Assembly: GCF_009729095.1 (NCBI RefSeq)
Contig: NZ_VTGX01000001.1
Location: forward strand, 2,232,001 to 2,296,000
Length of the DNA: 64,000 nt
Source of the DNA: Mycolicibacterium sp. CBMA 247
Lineage (GTDB): Bacteria; Actinomycetota; Actinomycetes; Mycobacteriales; Mycobacteriaceae
Reading direction: 5' to 3'
The notes beneath the pieces were generated by a model. The model was not told the DNA's origin. It did not search any database and saw nothing but the letters and a program-made list of their open reading frames with translations. This document shows positions 44,026 through 53,042 of the stretch, one piece after another. Numbering within the stretch: position 1 is the first letter of the stretch; each line of letters starts with the position of its first letter. Made by a program: the position numbers and the translations under genes.

Positions 44026-44577
44026 TCACCCGTAGCAGGGGCCGCCACTGGGCGGGGCGCATGACGCCGGACCCAGCTCCATCCAGCTCAGATCGGTCCA
44101 GGGTGCCGACAGCCAAGTCTTGGTCGGCTCGATGATGAATCGCATCGGGCCGCGTTCGCAGTAGGTTCGGCCGTCCGGCGTCACCGCGCAGGTGGTGCCC
44201 TCGTGGGTGAGCTTGCTGCGCGGCGGTAGCGGCTGCTGGGCCTGCGCAGCGGGGAAGCGCGCTGCCATGGACCAGTCGTAATGCACCGCCCGGTCGCCGT
44301 CGATCCACCCGATATGAGTGACGCCGACCGGGGCCCCCGAAATTTCACCGGCGCAGCCGAAACTGCCTAAACCCCAGATCCCGCAGTTCTGCCCGGTCGG
44401 TGCGGTGAACCACACTCCGCCGGGCTCGACGAAACTACCGGCGTCGACCTGATCGTAGTATCGAATATCAGGGAACGGATCCGGGGTCGCCTGACCGGGC
44501 GCCGGGTCAGCATGAGCGGTCGCACCGCACCCGAAAGCCATTACTGCCGCAGCCACCGAACCGTAGAAACGCTTCAT
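44026..44577 (-). CDS. Exported protein at the end of the mce operon
   Basis: 183 residues. The signal peptide MKRFYGSVAAAVMAFGCGATAHA cleaves after AHA. The mature part has four or more Cys (QNCGIWGLGSFGC, TTCAVTPDGRTYC, SCAPPSGGPCYG), pointing to disulfides, and MRFIIEPTKTWLSAPWTDLS. Similar secreted Cys-containing proteins are common near mycobacterial envelope genes, function unknown. It follows the MmpS-like gene by about 57 bp in the same direction. Confidence 0.78.
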   Translation of the reverse strand: MKRFYGSVAAAVMAFGCGATAHADPAPGQATPDPFPDIRYYDQVDAGSFVEPGGVWFTAPTGQNCGIWGLGSFGCAGEISGAPVGVTHIGWIDGDRAVHYDWSMAARFPAAQAQQPLPPRSKLTHEGTTCAVTPDGRTYCERGPMRFIIEPTKTWLSAPWTDLSWMELGPASCAPPSGGPCYG

Positions 44578-44634
44578 TGTCCGTACCCCTGGTTCCCCAT
44601 CGTGCTCAACTTTTACCCGAGTAGTCTTGCTGCG

Positions 44635-45039
44635 CTATGTAATTCGAGGGGTATTTCCATAGCATGTGGCATCACCGATATCCAGGGTGCTCTGGCAGAC
44701 GATCTTTCCCCGGTAGATGATGCGCACCGTCACCCACCTGGCAGGTGCGGCCGCCGGGCGCCAGTCCGCCCGCACCTGGCTGCCGTCCGGTGGTGCGCCT
44801 AGCGGGGTGCGCACCGCTGCGTCTGTGCGCCATGGCAAAGCCACGGCTTCTGCCGAGGCCCGACCAGTAACGTTCTGGTACTCGATATTCGCAACCGCAA
44901 CACTGTCCGAAACGACCTCGTAGGTGACGACGTCATCGGCCCACGCCGACGGAGCATCGACCAGTACCGGTGTGCAGACCGCCAGCGCGCAGACCATTGT
45001 CGCAACACGCCACCGCATACAACGCTCTGTCCTCATCAC
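44635..45039 (-). CDS. MmpS-like exported protein
   Basis: 134 residues from ATG 45039, overlapping the upstream gene by 4 nt. A signal peptide ends at PSAWA. The mature region VTYEVVSDSVAVANIEYQNV followed by paired W/R strands (ALPWRTDAAVRTPLG, VTVRIIYRGKIVCQSTLD) and GDATCYG matches the small MmpS-type beta domain. MmpS proteins usually partner an MmpL exporter, but none is present. It is here coupled to mce-associated genes. Confidence 0.72.
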   Translation of the reverse strand: MMRTERCMRWRVATMVCALAVCTPVLVDAPSAWADDVVTYEVVSDSVAVANIEYQNVTGRASAEAVALPWRTDAAVRTPLGAPPDGSQVRADWRPAAAPARWVTVRIIYRGKIVCQSTLDIGDATCYGNTPRIT

Positions 45040-45560
45040 TTCCCCACCAGCACTGCCACCACGAGGTGGTAACCCGACGCCGACTCATAGAGATGGCTGA
45101 CACCGAAATCGGTGTAAGAGCAGTCCGGAATCGCGTCACGGCCCTGAATGAGCAGACCTTTGATGGCTTTGCCCTCGTCTTGCCCGGCACCCTGCAGCGA
45201 CATGACCTTATCGGCATCGATGCCAAGGTCTCTAGTGACTGCGACAGGATGTGGCTCGTCGATCGGGACGTTTTCGGAGGTGTGGCTGAGGAAGGTGAAG
45301 GTGGAGCGATTGACGATATCGGCGGCGTGTTCGACCGCGGGGTTGTACTTCAGCGGACCGCACGATGCGCCCTCGCGGGCCGCGGACACCGCTTGTGCGA
45401 CCTCAGGGGCAGCGTCGGCAGCGGCCGGAACTACGAACACCGCGCCAACCCCTAGAGCCGCGATCAGCGCAGCGAAAGCGTTGCGCGCCTTGGGAATAAA
45501 GTGAACGCGTCCTAAACGGAACGCAGTTGTGACCACTTGTGACTCCTCAGCCGCAGACAT
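45036..45560 (-). CDS. Exported CAP-like protein
   Basis: About 174 residues from ATG 45560; GTG 45536 is another possible start. A hydrophobic signal (FAALIAALGVGAVFVVPAAA) leads to a domain with YNPAVEHAADIVNRSTFTFL, then SHTSE and a C-terminal DCSYTDFGVSHLYESASGYH, resembling a CAP/SCP fold in which the His/Glu positions are only partly recognisable. Overlaps with both neighbours show tight coupling within the mce operon. Confidence 0.68.
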   Translation of the reverse strand: MSAAEESQVVTTAFRLGRVHFIPKARNAFAALIAALGVGAVFVVPAAADAAPEVAQAVSAAREGASCGPLKYNPAVEHAADIVNRSTFTFLSHTSENVPIDEPHPVAVTRDLGIDADKVMSLQGAGQDEGKAIKGLLIQGRDAIPDCSYTDFGVSHLYESASGYHLVVAVLVGK

Positions 45561-46164
45561 GGGAGCGATGAATCTTGCTGCCCCAGTGCAGCATCCGCTG
45601 GTAGGAGGGGCCGGTGAACCAGGTCGGCTGCCGGGCCTTGAGGCCGTTGCTGACATTCGACATCTGCTGCCACAGCCCGTAGAAACTATCCCCCTGGTAG
45701 ATAGGGAAATACATGTCGCCCGCGTGGTCGTAGCTTTGGGTGAGAGCCTGGACGCGCGGGGTTAGGTAGCTCAGCGATTGGTCGAGATTGGCGATCACAA
45801 TATCGGCCTGTTGCCCTACACCGTCGCCATCGAACGCACCGTTATGCCGAATGACGTTGCCGTTGAGGCCTTCGATTTGATGTCTCACCACGTCGTATTG
45901 TGCGTCAAACCACTGGCACATTTCCCGCTCGGCATTGATATCAGTGTCTGTCACATTCTGCTGCAGCTGGTCGAACGGGAACGGAAACTGTGGTTGCCAA
46001 CTATTGGCCACGGGCGTCACCACGAGGAGTCGCTGCGGTTGGTCGTATTGAGCGACTGGGTCGTAGCCACTGACGGGATCGGCACCGGCCGGCACAGCCA
46101 TGGCCACAGTCCCGTAGGACATGGCGACGGCGGTGACAATCAATGACTTTGAAAGCCGCCGCAT
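45547..46164 (-). CDS. Mce-associated exported protein
   Basis: 205 residues from ATG 46164 (MRRLSKSLIVTAVAM...). The signal peptide ends at VPAGADP. The mature part includes YDQPQRLLVVTPVANSWQPQ, FPFPFDQLQQNVTDTDINA and QWFDAQYDVVRHQIEGLNG, and it is rich in aromatic residues. No known family is recognised. Its place after the Mam gene and the 14-nt overlap with the next gene put it in the mce transcript. Confidence 0.72.
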   Translation of the reverse strand: MRRLSKSLIVTAVAMSYGTVAMAVPAGADPVSGYDPVAQYDQPQRLLVVTPVANSWQPQFPFPFDQLQQNVTDTDINAEREMCQWFDAQYDVVRHQIEGLNGNVIRHNGAFDGDGVGQQADIVIANLDQSLSYLTPRVQALTQSYDHAGDMYFPIYQGDSFYGLWQQMSNVSNGLKARQPTWFTGPSYQRMLHWGSKIHRSHVCG

Positions 46165-46214
46165 CTTACTTCGCACGAGCGAATCTCCTACCCTCCCAGA
46201 CATACCGAATACCG

Positions 46215-46862
46215 CTACTTGCCTAGAGCGGAGTCGATGCCGCCAACGTCGGTGATTTGCCAGTTGTTATTGCTATCGATCGTGACGCTGTAGGTCGCGG
46301 TGGACTGCAGTCCGTCAGGAGCCTGGACTGTCTTTGTCAGGACGCTGACAAAAGAGTCCACGGTGTAGACACCGCCAACGTCGGAGCGAACTTTGGTGGC
46401 CAGCGGCCTGGCCGTCGACTTCCATTGCATTGGCGTCAGCACCTGCTCCATCGAGTCGGCGGCCTTGGACAGCTTGTCTTTCAGCTCGGGCGACGTCCCG
46501 TTGACCAGTTTGATTTTCCAGGCGCCGAAGTCCTGGTAGTCCATGTGCGCGGCGTTGACCGCGTAGTCAGCCGCGACCTCTTCGGCTCGGTTCCGGCTGC
46601 TCGCATCGTGGGCTTGCGCGTCGAGTTTTCCCCGCGCGTCCATATATAGCCAGCCCAGTACGCTTGCGGATCCAGCCAGCACGCATATCAACACCGCGAC
46701 GATGGCGGTGCGCAGCGAGAACGACACTTGCCTGGATATCTTGGCCGGCCGTGCGGCGACTTCTGCGCCCTCGGTCGTATCTGAGCGGTTGGTCTCTGCG
46801 TCAGAGTCGTCGTTGTCGGCAGTGGACGCCGGGTTTTCGATCTCGGTGTCAGTCAGGGACAT
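46215..46862 (-). CDS. Mce-associated membrane protein (Mam type)
   Basis: 215 residues. An acidic cytoplasmic N-terminus is followed by one membrane segment (LRTAIVAVLICVLAGSASVL). The external domain resembles Mce-associated proteins: AEEVAADYAVNAAHMDYQDF, NGTSPELKDKLSKAADSMEQ, VYTVDSFVSVLTKT. Such proteins are thought to stabilise Mce complexes. It follows mceF by 42 bp. Confidence 0.82.
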   Translation of the reverse strand: MSLTDTEIENPASTADNDDSDAETNRSDTTEGAEVAARPAKISRQVSFSLRTAIVAVLICVLAGSASVLGWLYMDARGKLDAQAHDASSRNRAEEVAADYAVNAAHMDYQDFGAWKIKLVNGTSPELKDKLSKAADSMEQVLTPMQWKSTARPLATKVRSDVGGVYTVDSFVSVLTKTVQAPDGLQSTATYSVTIDSNNNWQITDVGGIDSALGK

Positions 46863-46904
46863 CAGGTTTCCTCGTTCGGGTTCTTGGTCGGGATAGGCCG
46901 CGAT

Positions 46905-47861
46905 CTAGTTATCGGGGACGGTGACATGAAGGGTGATCGCTCCCTCCTCAGGTATGCCCGACAGTGCGTTCGAAAGGATCTGAGCGGTATCGAAATTCAT
47001 CAGCGCACCTCCGATGCCCTGAAACTGTGGCAGCAGCGCATTCCCGACGACTTTGAGATCGGATGCGCTCGCGTCCAGAAACTTCTGTATCCGCACGATG
47101 AAATCACCGAACTTTTGCATATTCGTCGGGTTATTCCACGCGATTGCGTTCATCATGGCAGTGAGGGACTCTGCAACGCCGCGCCCGGCTGCCCGTAGCG
47201 GCTCATCCACCGCGGCCAGTTTGGGGCCGACCCAACCAGCGTCGCGCAGCAGGGTCTGGAAGTTGTCAAGCACCTCCTGACCCTTTCCGTTCATACCCAC
47301 CACCATGTTTCGGGTAAGCAGGCTGGCCCGTGACAGATTCGGCAGTACTTGGCCAGGGTCGGGGAGGCCGGCGTCAGCCTCATTGACGATACGTTTGAGC
47401 TGTTCGGGGTCCATCTGGTTGAGCACTCGGACCACGCTGGTTGCCAATTGGGAGATCGACGGGGGCACAGTGACCGACTCGGTCGCGATGCGTTGTCCGT
47501 CGGTCAGCACCGGGCCCTCGTCGGTCCGGGGAAGGAATCCGACGTAGGCTTCACCCAGGGCGGACAAGTTGTCCAACCGGACATCGCTATCGACGGGGAT
47601 CCGCTGGCCACCGTTGATATAGAAGTGGATGGTGGCGTCGTCGACCGACGACGAGATGCCGGTGATCTCACCGATGGGCACTCCGCGCAACAGCACGCTG
47701 GAGCCGACCACGAGGCCTTTGACGTCTGGCACTGCCATCGACAGGTTGATACGTCGTTCAGGCGGGCCCATCCGCAGGCCGAACGATCCAACATAGACGG
47801 ACGCGATGGCGATGATCACGGCGAACGCGACGAATGAGGCGATGTTTTTGGCTGCCCTCAT
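46905..47861 (-). CDS. mceF: MceF subunit
   Basis: 318 residues from ATG 47861, 4-nt overlap with mceE. An N-terminal signal anchor (SFVAFAVIIAIASVYVGSFG) precedes the MCE domain (LSMAVPDVKGLVVGSSVLLR, GVPIGEITGISSSVDDA). The long helical part follows, with SQLATSVVRVLNQMDPEQLK typical of MceF. It is the sixth of six Mce subunits, which form a hexameric lipid-binding tunnel fed to the YrbE permease. Confidence 0.88.
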   Translation of the reverse strand: MRAAKNIASFVAFAVIIAIASVYVGSFGLRMGPPERRINLSMAVPDVKGLVVGSSVLLRGVPIGEITGISSSVDDATIHFYINGGQRIPVDSDVRLDNLSALGEAYVGFLPRTDEGPVLTDGQRIATESVTVPPSISQLATSVVRVLNQMDPEQLKRIVNEADAGLPDPGQVLPNLSRASLLTRNMVVGMNGKGQEVLDNFQTLLRDAGWVGPKLAAVDEPLRAAGRGVAESLTAMMNAIAWNNPTNMQKFGDFIVRIQKFLDASASDLKVVGNALLPQFQGIGGALMNFDTAQILSNALSGIPEEGAITLHVTVPDN

Positions 47862-48853
47862 GGTGTTGCTCCCAGCATCCGCAGGACGTCCTGTACGTTT
47901 CCGATCATTTCGCGGCCGTCGGGCCCGGTAATTGAGGTGATGTTGATCGCCGGATTCTTGTCGACCGGAAGGAAGTCGTTGATGAACAACTCCCGCCATG
48001 CTGGTGCTTCGCGTTCGAAGTCCCATTTGCTCTGCTGTACCGCGCCGACGGCATTGGCCATTGAGTTCAGGAAAGGCACCAGCCAGAATCCACCGCTGTA
48101 GATGCTGCCCATGGCGGGCAGCACTGTGCTGATATAACTCAAGGCAATAGTTGAGCGGTCAAAACCCGTCATGCCTAGGGGCGAGAACCAGTACTGGTAC
48201 ACGGGCAGGTTGCGGTGAATCACGTCCACAGTCCCGGTGACTCCGTCGAGCCATTTGTCAACCGTGTCGATGTTGTTGGATAAATCGGATAGGTCCAGCG
48301 CGACGCGGCTGACCATGTTGCGCAGATCCCCACCTTTTGCGGGGGTCACGTGGTTCAAGCCGATGATGGTGTTCTGTGCTCGCTGAATCGCTCCGCTGCC
48401 GACGAAGTTCGCCAAGTTGGCAAGTGTGTCTTCGAGTTGCGGCGGAGAAGTGGTCTGAGTCAATGGGATTCGGCCTCCGACTGGAACCGCCGGGGCCGTG
48501 TCACCGGCAGTCGGGCGCTCCAGCGCGAGGTAGGTATCGCCAAGCACTGTCGACTGCTGCAGGGTCGCTCGGATGTTGGACGGGACAACGACTCCGTCGT
48601 CGATCTGCGAGGTGACGTCAACATGATCGCCCTTGAGATCGACCCGGGTCACGACTCCGACGGTGGTGCCGTCCTGTACGACCTTGGCGCGCTCCGGCAG
48701 ATTGAGCACGTTGGCGAACTCGAGGACGACGTCGTAACCGTCGCGGTGGTTGCCTCCCGGTTGCGGTAAGGCGTCGACTGTGATCGAAGCGCACGAGGAC
48801 ATCAGTGTGGCTGCGACTGCGCCTACGATCACCGTGCGTACCCGGCGGCTCAC
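47858..48853 (-). CDS. mceE: MceE subunit, lipoprotein
   Basis: 331 residues from GTG 48853; the frame is open to 48964. A signal peptide with a lipobox-like LMSSC matches the usual lipoprotein at this position (MceE/Lpr). The MCE domain is in YDVVLEFANVLNLPERAKVV and QDGTTVGVVTRVDLKGDH. VLGDTYLALERP is typical. It overlaps mceD and mceF by 4 nt each. Confidence 0.88.
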   Translation of the reverse strand: MSRRVRTVIVGAVAATLMSSCASITVDALPQPGGNHRDGYDVVLEFANVLNLPERAKVVQDGTTVGVVTRVDLKGDHVDVTSQIDDGVVVPSNIRATLQQSTVLGDTYLALERPTAGDTAPAVPVGGRIPLTQTTSPPQLEDTLANLANFVGSGAIQRAQNTIIGLNHVTPAKGGDLRNMVSRVALDLSDLSNNIDTVDKWLDGVTGTVDVIHRNLPVYQYWFSPLGMTGFDRSTIALSYISTVLPAMGSIYSGGFWLVPFLNSMANAVGAVQQSKWDFEREAPAWRELFINDFLPVDKNPAINITSITGPDGREMIGNVQDVLRMLGATP

Positions 48854-49971
48854 TGGTGACTCGCTTGTTGGAGCACGTATTGCAGTAGCGCGATATCGAC
48901 GGCATACGGTTGACCGTTGACGTCGGCGCAGCTGCCGGGCATTGAGGCGTTCATCGCGCCGCACAACGCCAGCCCGTCATGCGTGGCCACCCGGAACAGT
49001 GGCGGCCGATAGGCGATGTTGAAGGTACCGAACTGCTTGGCGTTGAAATGATTTGCCGCCGTGTTGATCCACCATGGCACCCCGTTGAACAAGCTCGCCA
49101 GGGCGTTAGCGTGCGGGCTGGTCTTGCGCAGCGCGGCGCTCACCGTGTCCAGCGTGATCTGCGTTTCGTCACCTAGCCTGGTCTCCACCACAGCAACCGC
49201 CTCAATGAGGGGACCGAGCCTACCGATGCCGCGCGGGCCAGCTAGGCGCTGAGCACCGTCCAACGCTTTCGCGGCGTCGACGGTAGTGTCGGGCGCGTCC
49301 ATGAGAATTTCCTTCAACGGCCCTCTGATCTCTTTCAACGCGGTGGTCAGTGTTCCAGCGTTGCCAACGATCGAGCCGATATCGCTGATCGACTGGTCTG
49401 GGCTGTCGAGCAGAGACGATGTCAGCGTCAGCAGCTGCCCGACACCAACACCGTTGTTGTGTGCCAAATGATCCACCCCCCGAATGGTGTCGGCGACGTT
49501 GGTGGACCCGCTGTCGTTGATCGCGTTGATGAAGGTGTCAGCGGATCCGATCACCTCCGACAACGATTTCGGCGATACCGACCGGTCCAGCGGGATGCAA
49601 CCGGTGGGGTCCATCCGCGGCCCGCCGGCATAGTTGCCCACTAGTTCCAGCGAACGGTCCGCCAGGATCGACGGGGACCGGATGATCGCCTTGACGTCAC
49701 TGGGCAGTTCGCGCTGTTCGCTCAGCGTGAAGTCAACGCGAACCTGCTTGGCACCTGCTTGGATACCGGTGATCTTGCCGATTTGATAACCCATCTGGGT
49801 GACCGGATTATCTGCATACAGGCCGATCGTGTCGGGCAGGAACGCGCAGTATGAGGCATCATGCCGGGTCTGGGCTTCGGATGCGCATGACGCGCTCACC
49901 CCGACGACCGCGGCAGACACAGCGGCGACCGCAATGGCTCGCCGGACTCGGTGGTTGCGGATGGTGCGCAT
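48850..49971 (-). CDS. mceD: MceD subunit with lipobox-like N-terminus
   Basis: 373 residues from ATG 49971, overlapping mceC by 1 nt. The MCE core is IGLYADNPVTQMGYQIGKIT and GIQAGAKQVRVDFTLSE, with ADRSLELVGNYAGGPRM. The N-terminal signal ends in VGVSASCA, which also looks like a weak lipobox, so both D and E could be lipidated. CGAMNASMPGSC and FNGVPWWINTAANHFN near the C-terminus are seen in Mce proteins. Confidence 0.85.
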   Translation of the reverse strand: MRTIRNHRVRRAIAVAAVSAAVVGVSASCASEAQTRHDASYCAFLPDTIGLYADNPVTQMGYQIGKITGIQAGAKQVRVDFTLSEQRELPSDVKAIIRSPSILADRSLELVGNYAGGPRMDPTGCIPLDRSVSPKSLSEVIGSADTFINAINDSGSTNVADTIRGVDHLAHNNGVGVGQLLTLTSSLLDSPDQSISDIGSIVGNAGTLTTALKEIRGPLKEILMDAPDTTVDAAKALDGAQRLAGPRGIGRLGPLIEAVAVVETRLGDETQITLDTVSAALRKTSPHANALASLFNGVPWWINTAANHFNAKQFGTFNIAYRPPLFRVATHDGLALCGAMNASMPGSCADVNGQPYAVDIALLQYVLQQASHQ

Positions 49972-50933
49972 CAGCAGGAACTCCCAGGCATCGGAATACA
50001 CAGGTCGGTGGCGAGCAGTTCGGGTCGGGCATTCTGGGCGTCTAGGACACGTTCGACCTTGTCGCGGATCCGGCGCAGTCGGGGCACGATGCGGCTGTTG
50101 TCGTCCACCCACCTGCGCGCCCGGTCCTGCCATAGACGAATCTTCTGGATGAATTCCTCGCGGTGGCCAACCCAGAACGTGCCGAACGGCTCCAGGAATG
50201 CATCACCAATATCACCCATACCGCTGAGCGCACCGGCGAACCCTTTGCCGTACACGACAAGTGTCTGCTCCAGAATGGAGATATTGGCGACCAGCTCCTT
50301 CAGCTTGTCGCGGTAGTCGGCCAGCGACTCGATGTACTCATCAGACAGATTGAGGATCTGCGAGATCTGTCCGCGTTGCTTGTCGATCGTCTGGGTCAGC
50401 GCGTTGCCGGCGTCGACGATCGCCGTCAGGGTATCGGTGTTGGTCCCGTTGAGCCCTGCCTGGATCTCGTCGAGTGATTCGCGGATCGGTTTCGGGTTGA
50501 CGCGCTCGGTGACCTTTGTCGCGTCGGCCAGTGTCTTCATCAGGTTGTAGGGCATCGTCACGCGCTCGACTGGAATGGGGTTCTGCCCCAACGGCTTATC
50601 ACCGAGTGATACCAGGTTAACGTAGTAGCCACCGACCACGGTTAGCATGCGTACCTGGACCTGGGACTGATCCCCGATGAAAGCATCCTTGTCTACCGTG
50701 GCTCGCACCCTGACCCGGTTTGGCTCGATCGACATACCCTCAACCTTGCCGACGGTGATACCGGCGATGCGCACGCCGTCACCCGGGCGCACCGACGCGG
50801 CATCATCGGTGTAGAACACCACCTTTCGCTGATTCGGCGGGCTGATATAGACCGCCGCCGCGGTCACCGCCAGCACCGCCACCATGGCCAGCGTCGTCAC
50901 ACCCAAGAACATCGAATTCTTGAGCATCTTCAT
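49971..50933 (-). CDS. mceC: MceC subunit
   Basis: 320 residues from ATG 50933, 4-nt overlap with mceB. The signal anchor is FLGVTTLAMVAVLAVTAAAV. The MCE domain reads KVVFYTDDAASVRPGDGVRI, AGITVGKVEGMSIEPNRVRV and VVGGYYVNLVSLG. The C-terminal half is helical (YRDKLKELVANISILEQTLV). It ends CIPMPGSSC, suggesting a C-terminal disulfide. Confidence 0.88.
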   Translation of the reverse strand: MKMLKNSMFLGVTTLAMVAVLAVTAAAVYISPPNQRKVVFYTDDAASVRPGDGVRIAGITVGKVEGMSIEPNRVRVRATVDKDAFIGDQSQVQVRMLTVVGGYYVNLVSLGDKPLGQNPIPVERVTMPYNLMKTLADATKVTERVNPKPIRESLDEIQAGLNGTNTDTLTAIVDAGNALTQTIDKQRGQISQILNLSDEYIESLADYRDKLKELVANISILEQTLVVYGKGFAGALSGMGDIGDAFLEPFGTFWVGHREEFIQKIRLWQDRARRWVDDNSRIVPRLRRIRDKVERVLDAQNARPELLATDLCIPMPGSSC

Positions 50934-51937
50934 CGGTTGCACAGGATCACCCTCTGACCGTTGAGCAAAACATCCATGGATTCGGGCAACTGAGCGCGTC
51001 CCCGCGAACAAGGCAGCGGAGTGCCCGGATCAGCCGGTGGCTGGACGTTGTCCCAAATGACCGGAACCCTCTTGAATGCATCGGTGTAGTCGTCGAACAC
51101 GGTTATGGCTCGGTCGATTCCCTTGTCCATATCCGCCTTACCCGGCGCAAACCCGGCGTTCTCCAGCAAGCGCACCGCCGCGGAAGTGAACCCCGGCCCG
51201 TACAACTCAGACTTGCGGAACTCGTCAAGCACCATCAGGGTGGCTGCGATCGGCCGGTTCACCCAGTCCAGTATCTGCACAAGGTCTTTCGAATGCCCGC
51301 CGAACGTGTCAGCGATGGCACTAAGATTGCTCATCAGTGTGGCAACCACCTGCTGACGGTCGGCCACGAACTCCGTGAGTTTGTGGATGCTGTCGAGCAT
51401 AGGACCGAGACCACCGCCGTCGCCCTGTAGAAACGATGCCGCGTTATCGGTGAACGTGTCGATATCGTTGGGGCTCAACGTTGCAAGGACCGGTTGCAGG
51501 CCATTAAACAGTGTAGTGATGTCAAATGATGGCTGGGTCATTCTCAGCGGGATTCGGCTCACCACGTCAGTTGCGGTGGCCTGCTCAGCCGGGTTGGCGA
51601 CATCCAGGTACCGCAGGCCGGTCAGCGCCTGGTACTTGATCGCCAGCCGCGTGGCGGGCACCACGGCATACCGCTTGTCCAGACTGATATCCACCTCAGC
51701 GAAGCTCTGGCCGGTCTTGCGCACCAGCCGCATATCCTCGACCTTGCCGACACGTACTCCACGGACACGCACGTCAGCGTCAATGTGAAGACCAGAAACA
51801 TCGGTGAACTCGGCTGTATAGGAGCGTGTTTCGATGGCCACCGGCTGCCGTAGAACATTGACGATCAAGATGAACACGACGGCGGCAAGCGCGCTAACGA
51901 CCAGAAACCGCCACAGCGCAGCCCTAGGTTTAATCAC
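50930..51937 (-). CDS. mceB: MceB subunit
   Basis: 335 residues. The signal anchor is FLVVSALAAVVFILIVNVLR. The MCE domain reads TAEFTDVSGLHIDADVRVRG and VRVGKVEDMRLV, with the characteristic MceB strand IKYQALTGLRYLDVANP. PSFDITTLFNGLQPVLATLS is typical of the family. It overlaps mceA and mceC by 4 nt each. Confidence 0.9.
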   Translation of the reverse strand: MIKPRAALWRFLVVSALAAVVFILIVNVLRQPVAIETRSYTAEFTDVSGLHIDADVRVRGVRVGKVEDMRLVRKTGQSFAEVDISLDKRYAVVPATRLAIKYQALTGLRYLDVANPAEQATATDVVSRIPLRMTQPSFDITTLFNGLQPVLATLSPNDIDTFTDNAASFLQGDGGGLGPMLDSIHKLTEFVADRQQVVATLMSNLSAIADTFGGHSKDLVQILDWVNRPIAATLMVLDEFRKSELYGPGFTSAAVRLLENAGFAPGKADMDKGIDRAITVFDDYTDAFKRVPVIWDNVQPPADPGTPLPCSRGRAQLPESMDVLLNGQRVILCNR

Positions 51938-53019
51938 GGTCCCCCCATTGCATTGATCGGAGCCTGCACACCGGGAATCTGGTCGAGCACGATGCGCACC
52001 TGCAGCGCACGCTGCTCCGGCGAGCCGCTGTAGAGCTTTTCGAATCTGGTACGTAGTTCCACCAGCGTGTCGTTGAGCCCCACCGGCGTGATCAGACCCG
52101 GCACGGTGTCGGTGACCGATTGGAGCATGTTGACCATCGGCAGCAGGTCACCCGGGTGCGACGACAGCAGTTTGCCGAGCGCGCCGAAGAATGCTCCTGC
52201 AGCCAAATGTAGCGTCGCCCTGGACCGAGTCTGGAAGTATTCGTCGCTCTGCAGTTGGCCAGGCTCAGCCGTCACCGGAACAATGTCCTGCTGCGGCAGT
52301 GCATCTTTGGCGCTTACGTTGAACGTCACGAAGCCTGAGTCCTGGTTGAGGCCATAGCCGGCAGCGGTCACCGCATCCGCGAACGCCGGGAACGCCACGC
52401 TAATACCGGTGGTGATTCGCAACAGCTGCTCGGTACTGACCGTTTGCACCTTGGCTACCGACTGCGCCGCAGTCATCATCGATTCGATCAATGGGTTGAG
52501 GCCATCGGTGTAGCGGGTGGCCCGGTTTATCACATCGACCAGTTGCGGCGTCACCACATCACCGGTGATCTCACCCATCCGCGACAGCAGTGCCTGCAAC
52601 GTAGAGTTGCCGGTCGGTACCGTGCTGATTTGTGCACCGTCGTGCAGCCGCCGGCCGTGCAGGCCGGCCACCAGGTTGATACCTGTGACACCAAAATAAT
52701 TGGCCGGTCGAAAGTCCACACCAAGCGTGTCGGTCAGCTCCGCGGTCGGGGCGGCCTCCAGATCAGCTTTGAGCTGAACATTGCCGCTGGGAAGGCTTGA
52801 GACGGCCGTGACCTTTCCCACCGTGACCCCGTGCATCATCATCGGGGACCCGGCGGTTACCCCCTGACCGACATACGGCAGGTCCATTACGACGGAGATG
52901 CGGCCGGCCGGCCGGCCGCCGAACGGATTGAACACGACAAGTAAGCACACCGTGGCGAAACACGACATCACCACCAGACCAATGACCGTCAGCCTGCGCG
53001 CCTCGGCTGCCGCCGACAT
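51934..53019 (-). CDS. mceA: MceA subunit
   Basis: About 362 residues from ATG 53019. TTG 53031, in frame and close behind AGGGGAG, is an attractive alternative that adds four residues. The signal anchor is VIGLVVMSCFATVCLLVVFN. The MCE domain reads ISVVMDLPYVGQGVTAGSPM, MMHGVTVGKVTAVSSLPSG and FRPANYFGVTGINLV. The helical domain ends with VRIVLDQIPGVQAPINAMGG. First Mce subunit after the YrbE permeases. Confidence 0.87.
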   Translation of the reverse strand: MSAAAEARRLTVIGLVVMSCFATVCLLVVFNPFGGRPAGRISVVMDLPYVGQGVTAGSPMMMHGVTVGKVTAVSSLPSGNVQLKADLEAAPTAELTDTLGVDFRPANYFGVTGINLVAGLHGRRLHDGAQISTVPTGNSTLQALLSRMGEITGDVVTPQLVDVINRATRYTDGLNPLIESMMTAAQSVAKVQTVSTEQLLRITTGISVAFPAFADAVTAAGYGLNQDSGFVTFNVSAKDALPQQDIVPVTAEPGQLQSDEYFQTRSRATLHLAAGAFFGALGKLLSSHPGDLLPMVNMLQSVTDTVPGLITPVGLNDTLVELRTRFEKLYSGSPEQRALQVRIVLDQIPGVQAPINAMGGP

Positions 53020-53042
53020 ACGGAATAGCAACGCTGCTCCCC